A DNA stretch of 14,304 nucleotides, taken from NCBI GenBank assembly GCA_013287095.1, contig JABDEJ010000059.1:1-14304 (forward strand). The letters run 5' to 3'. The notes beneath the pieces were generated by a model that was given only the letters and a program-made list of their open reading frames with translations, was not told where the DNA came from and ran no database searches. The DNA comes from Bacteroidota bacterium (lineage in GTDB: Bacteria > Bacteroidota > Bacteroidia > CAILMK01). Both the position numbers and the translations under genes were made by a program. Shown here piece by piece: positions 6,353-11,634 of the stretch; positions within the stretch are counted from its first letter, which is position 1, and each line of letters starts with the position of its first letter.

Positions 6353-8026
6353 ATGGCCGACAACAAAATAATATTCTCCATGGTGAACGTCAGCAAAACG
6401 TTTCCACCTCAAAAACAGGTTCTTAAGGACATTTATCTTTCCTTTTTTTACGGGGCCAAAATCGGTATCATTGGTTTAAATGGTAGCGGTAAATCAACAT
6501 TGCTTAAGATCATTGCCGGCCTTGAAAAATCATTCCAGGGCGATGTTGTTTTTTCTCCAGGATATTCTGTGGGATATCTGTCACAGGAACCTGTGTTGGA
6601 TGACACCAAAACGGTTAAAGAGATCGTGCAGGAAGGCGTACAGCCGATTGTTGATATACTAAACGAATACGAAGCTGTCAATAACAAATTCGCGGACCCG
6701 ATGAGCGATGATGAAATGACAAAACTTATGGACCGCCAGGCTGAACTGATCGATAAAATAGAAGCTGCAGGAGCATGGGAACTTGATAATAAACTGGAAA
6801 GGGCCATGGACGCGCTACGTACGCCAGAGGGAAATACGCCTATCAAAAACCTTTCGGGCGGTGAGCGCAGAAGGGTAGCTTTATGCAGGTTATTATTGCA
6901 GCAACCGGACATCTTATTATTAGATGAGCCTACCAACCACCTTGATGCTGAAAGTATTGACTGGCTGGAACAGTTTCTGAAACAATATGCCGGAACGGTT
7001 ATCGCCGTGACCCACGATAGGTATTTCCTTGATAATGTGGCTGGCTGGATACTGGAACTCGACAGGGGAGAAGGCATCCCATTCCAGGGAAATTATTCTT
7101 CCTGGCTGGAGCAAAAAGGCAAACGCCTTTCTATGGAAGAAAAGACCGAAAGCAAACGCCAGAAGACACTTGCACGAGAGTTGGAATGGGTACGCATGAC
7201 TCCAAAAGCCCGCCAAGCAAAAGGGAAAGCGCGTTTGGGAGCCTACGAGAAAATGATCGGCGAAACAGTAAAACAGAAAGAAGAAAAACTGGAATTGTTT
7301 ATCCCGAATGGCCCGCGATTGGGTACTAAAGTTATTGATGCCCTGGAGGTTAATAAATCATACGATGAACGGATTTTGATGGAAAACCTTAAGTTTTCAT
7401 TACCGCCAGCAGGTATTGTAGGGATTATAGGACCGAACGGGGCAGGAAAGACCACCATTTTCAGGATGATAATGGGTGAAGAACAGCCCGATAGTGGCAG
7501 CTTTGATATTGGTGAAACAGTGATGATCTCTTATGTAGATCAGCGTCATGCAGACATAGATCCCGAAAAAACTGTCTGGGAAGTGATTTCCGGCGGAAAT
7601 GAAATAATAGAATTGGGCAAAACCCAGCTCAATAGCCGGGCTTATGTATCCAAATTTAACTTCAATGGGGCTGACCAACAAAAAAAGGTTGGCTATCTTT
7701 CCGGTGGTGAAAGAAACAGGCTTCACCTGGCCATGACATTGAAAAAAGAAGCTAACGTATTACTTCTTGATGAGCCCACCAATGATATAGATGTAAACAC
7801 TTTACGGGCACTTGAAGAAGCCCTGGAAGACTTCGCAGGCTGTGCCGTCATCATTACTCACGACAGGTGGTTCCTTGACAGGGTGGCTACACATATTCTT
7901 GCCTATGAAGGTGATAGCCAGTGGTACTATTACGAAGGTTCTTACACCGATTATGAAGAATCTAAAAAGAAACGTTTGGGAGACTCTGAACCAAGAAGGC
8001 CAAGGTTTAAGAAATTGGTGGTGTAG
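6353..8026 (+). CDS. ettA: energy-dependent translational throttle protein EttA (ABC-F ATPase)
   Basis: This 557-residue cytoplasmic protein has two ABC ATPase domains and no membrane segment. Domain 1 has Walker A GLNGSGKST (41-49), signature LSGGE (167-171), Walker B ILLLDEPT (187-194) and switch His221. The arm region lies at about 95-140. The interdomain linker contains RMTPKARQAKGKARLGAYEK (281-300), the P-site-tRNA-interaction region typical of EttA. Domain 2 has GPNGAGKTT (360-368), LSGGE (449-453), LLLDEPT (470-476) and His503. The blocks NYSSWLEQKGKR and GSYTDYEESKKKRLG, and the total length (E. coli EttA is 555), point to EttA rather than Uup or an antibiotic-resistance ABC-F. EttA binds the ribosomal E site and senses the ATP/ADP ratio at the first peptide-bond steps. 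Start ATG 6353 follows a repeat tract; the stop is 4 bases before the inverted repeat that separates it from tRNA-Cys. Confidence 0.95.
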   Translation: MADNKIIFSMVNVSKTFPPQKQVLKDIYLSFFYGAKIGIIGLNGSGKSTLLKIIAGLEKSFQGDVVFSPGYSVGYLSQEPVLDDTKTVKEIVQEGVQPIVDILNEYEAVNNKFADPMSDDEMTKLMDRQAELIDKIEAAGAWELDNKLERAMDALRTPEGNTPIKNLSGGERRRVALCRLLLQQPDILLLDEPTNHLDAESIDWLEQFLKQYAGTVIAVTHDRYFLDNVAGWILELDRGEGIPFQGNYSSWLEQKGKRLSMEEKTESKRQKTLARELEWVRMTPKARQAKGKARLGAYEKMIGETVKQKEEKLELFIPNGPRLGTKVIDALEVNKSYDERILMENLKFSLPPAGIVGIIGPNGAGKTTIFRMIMGEEQPDSGSFDIGETVMISYVDQRHADIDPEKTVWEVISGGNEIIELGKTQLNSRAYVSKFNFNGADQQKKVGYLSGGERNRLHLAMTLKKEANVLLLDEPTNDIDVNTLRALEEALEDFAGCAVIITHDRWFLDRVATHILAYEGDSQWYYYEGSYTDYEESKKKRLGDSEPRRPRFKKLVV

Positions 8027-8030
8027 ATAA

Positions 8031-8122
8031 AATGTGCGGATGTGCCAATATGCGAATGTGAAAATGAAGAATCTTGCGCCAGCCAATTAGCATATCATCA
8101 CATTGGCACATCAGCACATTGA
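8031..8122. repeat. octamer-based inverted repeat between ettA and tRNA-Cys
   Basis: The left arm is a tandem series of octamers: ATGTGCGG, ATGTGCCA, ATATGCGA, ATGTGAAA, ATGAAGAA (8032-8071). The right arm has CATATCAT, CACATTGG, CACATCAG, CACATTGA (8091-8122). AATGTGCGGATGTGCCAAT (8031-8049) is the reverse complement of 8102-8120 at 18 of 19 positions, so RNA or single-stranded DNA could form a long stem with a loop of about 50 bases. It begins right after the ettA stop and reaches to just before the tRNA promoter element. It may end or stabilise the ettA transcript; its wider nature is unknown. Confidence 0.75.
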
Positions 8123-8130
8123 TTTTTTTC

Positions 8131-8138
8131 TATCTTTG
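8131..8138 (+). promoter_or_regulatory. -7 promoter element for tRNA-Cys
   Basis: TATCTTTG (followed by CA) is an exact TAnnTTTG match 20 bases before the mature tRNA 5' end, a sensible leader for tRNA processing. The -33 region would fall inside the right arm of the octamer inverted repeat and has no clear TTTG. Confidence 0.55.
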
Positions 8139-8157
8139 CACCTCAAAAAATATTTAA

Positions 8158-8228
8158 GGTCACGTGGCCGAGCGGTTAGGCACAGGTCTGCAAAACCTTC
8201 TACTCCGGTTCAAATCCGGACGTGACCT
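8158..8228 (+). tRNA. tRNA-Cys (anticodon GCA)
   Basis: A 71-base cloverleaf folds cleanly. The acceptor stem is GGTCACG/CGTGACC (7 perfect pairs), with D arm GCC...GGC around GAGCGGTTA, anticodon loop CTGCAAA with GCA at 8190-8192, and T arm TCCGG-TTCAAAT-CCGGA (5 perfect pairs). The discriminator base is T (U73), a known identity element for cysteine tRNA. The CCA end is not encoded. The first pair of the anticodon stem is a C/T mismatch (8183 with 8199); the other four pairs are sound. It is followed at once by a strong terminator. Confidence 0.96.
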
Positions 8229-8231
8229 CAG

Positions 8232-8272
8232 AAAAAATCCCTTTTAAGTCTTCGATTTAAAAGGGATTTTTT
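8232..8272. terminator. bidirectional intrinsic terminator
   Basis: AAAAAATCCCTTTTAA (8232-8247) pairs perfectly with TTAAAAGGGATTTTTT (8257-8272). The stem can extend through G-T, T-A and C-G to a 3-base TTC loop. T-rich DNA follows on the plus strand (to 8279), and the A run at 8232-8237 gives a U tract on the minus strand. It would end tRNA-Cys on the plus strand and the convergent hydrolase gene on the minus strand; two bases of that gene's stop codon (8271-8273) lie inside the stem. Confidence 0.85.
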
Positions 8273-9290
8273 ATTTTTTGTTCATGTAAGCCTCCACACG
8301 TTGCCTTACATTATGCCTGATATTCATGTAAAACAGGTTGTAATCGAATACATGATAATTGCTGACCACACTATATTTTTTCTTTAAGCGTTTGGGCGGT
8401 TCTACCCAAAGGATTTTAAGGCTCGGTTCTATCTGGCACGAAGTGGACCGCGGAAATAATAACTTATTAAAGTTCCGGCCCAATATACCCCTATGCAACA
8501 CTTTTGGTGACCATTCATGTGTGGTATCCCAGGTTACGGGGTTTACACATTGAGAATTACCGGGTTCACTATCTCTACGTTTTGGGTAAAAACCATTTTT
8601 GAAACTCCTCCAGCCTACAAAACAGCCGGTTTGGGTGGCAGTTGTTCCAACAGGAATGGCTTTAAATGCATCTTTTTTGATCTGGTAGCCTACAAGATAG
8701 GCGCAAACCAATTGTTTTTGCAGCGGTTTTCCATCAAAAAAATCCTGCAATAACCTTATGGCGTGAACAGTACCCTGACTATGGGAGGCAATAATAATAG
8801 GACGACCATGATTCCAATGGTCAAGATAATACTGAAATGCTTTTTTTACATCTTCATAGGCAAGATCAAGGGACTGTTTAGCTTCCGGCTTGTCACGCAT
8901 GGCAAAAAATACTTTCAGGTTTGCCTGGCGGTATCTTGGTGCAAAAATTCTACAGTCCCCGTTAAAAACTGAGGCCTGATACTGAATAGTTCCCTCATCT
9001 GTTTTTTTGTTGATAGCTGCATCAGATATGCTTGCATTCAAACCATAATTTGCATTATAAGCGATATAAGTAGTAGGGTAAATAAAAAAGACATCTACAC
9101 TTGTATCACGTTTTTCGCCATTCAGGAAAGCAGGAACCATGTCTGATGGACCTTGAATATTTGGATGTGCTGCCCAGGATTTCATATCACTATAATCGGG
9201 CGATGGATTGTCCTTGATCGGTTTCGAGGCAAAACTTTGCCAGCTGAAAAAAGAAATGAAAAACATAAGAATATGTATGCGCACTTTCAT
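8271..9290 (-). CDS. DUF3089 alpha/beta-hydrolase, exported
   Basis: The ATG at 9290 gives a 339-residue protein with a signal peptide at residues 1 to about 22 (basic MKVR, hydrophobic LMFFISFF, ending SFASKP). I prefer it to an in-frame TTG two codons upstream. The mature protein fits the DUF3089 family: VDVFFIYPTTY near residue 66, RIFAPRYRQ near 114, and the nucleophile elbow ASHSQGT with Ser171 as the likely catalytic serine (x-H-S-x-G of alpha/beta hydrolases). The C-terminal NYHVFDYNLFY carries His313, the likely catalytic histidine. The family is predicted to act as esterases or lipases; the substrate is unknown. The protein is probably periplasmic or at the outer membrane. The upstream universal stress protein gene ends only 2 bases before this ATG, so they are likely co-transcribed. 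Its stop lies in a shared terminator with tRNA-Cys. Family assignment is good; enzymatic function is inferred. Confidence 0.83.
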   Translation of the reverse strand: MKVRIHILMFFISFFSWQSFASKPIKDNPSPDYSDMKSWAAHPNIQGPSDMVPAFLNGEKRDTSVDVFFIYPTTYIAYNANYGLNASISDAAINKKTDEGTIQYQASVFNGDCRIFAPRYRQANLKVFFAMRDKPEAKQSLDLAYEDVKKAFQYYLDHWNHGRPIIIASHSQGTVHAIRLLQDFFDGKPLQKQLVCAYLVGYQIKKDAFKAIPVGTTATQTGCFVGWRSFKNGFYPKRRDSEPGNSQCVNPVTWDTTHEWSPKVLHRGILGRNFNKLLFPRSTSCQIEPSLKILWVEPPKRLKKKYSVVSNYHVFDYNLFYMNIRHNVRQRVEAYMNKK

Positions 9291-9292
9291 AA

Positions 9293-10057
9293 TCAATTAA
9301 ACAGCAGAAAATTACATGGTAGGTTCATCAATATCACTTCAATATCTCCCGGGTATCCAAAATCATTATTGTTGTTTTTGAGATCAGTCAGAGCATTGAT
9401 GATCAGGTCTGCGCCGATATTCTTAGCAAATGCAACTATACCTGTTCCCGGCAACCCAAAAACCACTTTTACCTTGATATCAAGTCCTGCTTTATCATAT
9501 AACCTTAATGCTTCGTGTATCTGTGCATATTCCAGGTCAACGATCATCAATGATGCATCATTGAAACCTTCTACCTCTGTATAATCCGGAACCGCAAGGG
9601 GATCAGCATTAAAAATGGATTCTTTGACAAAATAAAGTGTGGCATTTTCTGTCTGTTTAGCTAGGTATAATCCTGCCTCAATCATTTGTGCAGGGTTATT
9701 GGCAGGTATCGGCGCTATTATTTTTTTGATGGGTTTTGCGGGCACCGCAGGTTCCGGTATCAGCATGATCGGGCCTTTGGGATTCCCGGCCAGACCTCTG
9801 GCGATACTTCCAAAATACTGTCTTTCAGGAGATTCTTTCCGCAATGCCCCCGAAACCAATAAATCTACATGTTCCTCATTACAGACATCCCAAATCACGC
9901 TTTGAACATCACCTTCCCTGAATACCATTTTATAGCCCTGGTTCCGGTATCCATGCTTTTCAAGAAGGTTCGCAAATATTTTCATTTGCTCCGGCAATGG
10001 TACGCCTACATGGATAAATACTACGTTGGCTTCAAACTTACCTGCCAGCATTTTCAC
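9293..10057 (-). CDS. two-domain universal stress protein (UspA family)
   Basis: From the only canonical in-frame start (GTG at 10057) this is 254 residues; an in-frame continuation upstream (10058-10162, listed separately) probably belongs to the protein. Domain 1 shows the Usp pattern: VVFIHVG, a helix, DLLVSGALRKE, then YFGSIARGLAGNPKGPIMLIP, which resembles the G-x-x-x-x-x-x-x-x-x-G-S-x-x phosphate-binding loop followed by a P-(V/I)-x-x-(V/I)-P-like strand. Domain 2 starts at IKKIIAPIPAN and repeats the fold less clearly (ATLYFVKES, ADLIINAL), lacking an obvious nucleotide-binding glycine loop. Usp proteins are cytoplasmic and often bind ATP or AMP under stress. The gene follows the aminotransferase on the same strand and ends 2 bases before the DUF3089 gene. 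Family is fairly sure; the start is not. Confidence 0.78.
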   Translation of the reverse strand: MKMLAGKFEANVVFIHVGVPLPEQMKIFANLLEKHGYRNQGYKMVFREGDVQSVIWDVCNEEHVDLLVSGALRKESPERQYFGSIARGLAGNPKGPIMLIPEPAVPAKPIKKIIAPIPANNPAQMIEAGLYLAKQTENATLYFVKESIFNADPLAVPDYTEVEGFNDASLMIVDLEYAQIHEALRLYDKAGLDIKVKVVFGLPGTGIVAFAKNIGADLIINALTDLKNNNNDFGYPGDIEVILMNLPCNFLLFN

Positions 10058-10162
10058 GTTGGCTACAAGGCCTTCAAGAGTAGGGGAAAACGCAAACGCA
10101 AGGGCAATATTTTTGAATCCGGTAATTGGAGTGAATTTTGACGCTAAGATACCTTTTATTAA
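10058..10162 (-). other. in-frame N-terminal extension of the universal stress protein without a canonical start codon
   Basis: The minus-strand frame stays open for 35 codons before the GTG, back to a TGA at 10163-10165. It encodes FKNIALAFAFSPTLEGLV, which looks like the missing first strand and helix of a Usp domain (pattern KxIxVxxDxSxxxxxA). No ATG, GTG or TTG occurs in it; ATT at 10126 (giving I-T-G-F-K-N-I) or an ATA further up are the only near-cognate choices. The usual Usp aspartate of strand 1 is Ala here. Confidence 0.5.
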
Positions 10163-10212
10163 TCAATGAAACAATGATCAATAATTTCAACTCAAAATTG
10201 GGATTTTAAAAA

Positions 10213-11469
10213 TCAACGGAGATTGCTCAAGGCTTCTTCAAAAACCAGCAGCATTTCAGGGATTTCCTCTATTTTGCAGGTTCCGACACTTAAACGGTAC
10301 CAGGGGGATTGCCTGTCAGCCCCGAAAGCATAAAATGGCACTACAGCCAGGTGAGCTGTTTTCAAAATATAATCGGTTACATCAGTCTGATTTTCTAGAA
10401 TATTATCTCCGGAACGCAGCCCTTTCAGGTCTAATTTAATGGTTAGATATATGGAAGCCTGTGGCTCAATGGCATCAACCGGAAACCCTTTTGTCTTAAG
10501 CGATTTAATGCCATTATAGATCAGGACAAGTCTCTTTTCAAGTTCTGATTTAAAGTGTTTATGAAAAGTTTCAATGGCTTCTTTATTACCTAGAAACTCT
10601 GCTGTTGCTTTTTGCTCAGCAATAGGACTCCAACCACCCATATGAACCAAAAGGGCTTTCATTTTAGAAATAACATGCGCCGGGCCCATGCCCCAGCCCA
10701 CACGCACACCGGTAGCCGCAAAGGCTTTGGAAATCCCATCAATTGAAATTGTATAATCCTTCATTTCCGGTCTCAGGAAAACCGGGTTGTAATGTGAACA
10801 ATCTCCGTAGGTTAATGTAGAATACATCTGATCGAACATTACGTATAATTTACGTTGTTCTGGTGTACGTCTTTTGTTTTCTGCCAAAACCATGTCGCAG
10901 ATTTGCTCGAGACTGGCTTTGCTATGGGTAGTGCCGGTAGGGTTTTGTGGTGTGCAGAGGCATAATAGACTGGCATCCGATAAGTGCGGCGCTATTTCTT
11001 CTGCTGTAGGCATGAAATTATTTTCAGGGAGCGCTTCTATGACACAATGCATACCACCATTGATATGTACATAGTGATTGTTATTCCACGAAGGCACCGC
11101 ATAAATAACCTTATCTCCCGGACCTACAACGGTACGAAACAGGGAATAAATCAGCGGACGGCCACCTGCAGCAATCAACAATTCATTCGCATTATAATGG
11201 ATACCAAATTGATCTTCAATAAATGAAGCAACAGCGTGTCTCAATTCCAAAAGCCCTTCGGCGGGCGGGTAACTGGTATAATTGTTCTGATATGCTTTTA
11301 TTATTGCTGACTTCAATTCATCAGGTATCGGGAAAATATGAGGGTCAAAATCCCCTATGGTGTAATTATAAATCTTTTCCCCCTGGCCAACACGTACCTT
11401 GATCTCATTGCCAAGCTTGACAATTTCAGATCCGGTAAGAGTTTCAGCAAGTTGACTTAACTGGGTCAT
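10213..11469 (-). CDS. pyridoxal-phosphate aminotransferase, class I/II (aspartate-aminotransferase fold)
   Basis: This 418-residue cytoplasmic enzyme has fold-type I PLP transferase landmarks in order: YTSYPPAEGLLELRHAV (64-80), the AGGRPLIYSLF cofactor-phosphate region (101-111), the conserved NPTG (176-179), D213 and Y216 in MFDQMYSTLTYG (cofactor ring contacts), SIDGISKAFAATGVRVGW with Lys248 as the Schiff-base lysine and Arg256, and R392 in WYRLSVGT, the carboxylate-binding arginine. Length is usual for the family (about 390-420). It would transfer amino groups between an amino acid and a 2-oxo acid. The substrate is not certain; the fold suits aspartate or aromatic amino acids. The start ATG at 11469 opens an N-terminus (LAETLTGSEIVKLGNEI) of the usual type. 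It precedes the universal stress protein gene on the same strand, and a -7-like element lies about 55 bases upstream. Confidence 0.9.
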   Translation of the reverse strand: MTQLSQLAETLTGSEIVKLGNEIKVRVGQGEKIYNYTIGDFDPHIFPIPDELKSAIIKAYQNNYTSYPPAEGLLELRHAVASFIEDQFGIHYNANELLIAAGGRPLIYSLFRTVVGPGDKVIYAVPSWNNNHYVHINGGMHCVIEALPENNFMPTAEEIAPHLSDASLLCLCTPQNPTGTTHSKASLEQICDMVLAENKRRTPEQRKLYVMFDQMYSTLTYGDCSHYNPVFLRPEMKDYTISIDGISKAFAATGVRVGWGMGPAHVISKMKALLVHMGGWSPIAEQKATAEFLGNKEAIETFHKHFKSELEKRLVLIYNGIKSLKTKGFPVDAIEPQASIYLTIKLDLKGLRSGDNILENQTDVTDYILKTAHLAVVPFYAFGADRQSPWYRLSVGTCKIEEIPEMLLVFEEALSNLR

Positions 11470-11523
11470 TGCAATTTGTTATTTATAATATTGGCTTAGG
11501 CCCCTTCTAAACCATTATCCCGT

Positions 11524-11531
11524 CAAAGATA
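11524..11531 (-). promoter_or_regulatory. -7 promoter element for the aminotransferase gene
   Basis: The minus strand reads TATCTTTG, an exact TAnnTTTG match 54 bases upstream of the ATG. The -33 box is unclear. The rest of the 165-base gap to the T9SS protein gene (11470-11634) shows no convincing terminator or small gene. Confidence 0.45.
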
Positions 11532-11634
11532 ATAATCTACTTTGCAATAAATCATGAGATTTGTCAGGGAAAGGCAAAATATTTTATTCAAAAGGGCCAT
11601 TTTAATTGGAGACCATGGAAAATGACACATTCTT

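Noticed and set aside
6448..7077. 209-residue minus-strand open frame inside ettA
   Set aside because: It is antisense to strongly conserved ABC-F motifs, has low-complexity Ser-rich composition typical of a shadow frame, and has no family resemblance.
8031..8122. Possible CRISPR array
   Set aside because: Units are 8 bases with no spacers, and the arms are in inverted orientation, so the structure does not fit CRISPR repeats and spacers.
8183..8199. tRNA-Cys as a pseudogene because of the C/T mismatch at the top of the anticodon stem
   Set aside because: All other stems are perfect, the anticodon loop and U73 are intact, and a promoter element and terminator flank it, so it is most likely functional.
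11470..11634. Small gene or terminator between the aminotransferase and T9SS protein genes
   Set aside because: Only a promoter-like element is supported; AT-rich partial palindromes near 11575-11600 are too weak to call a terminator and no short frame shows coding features.
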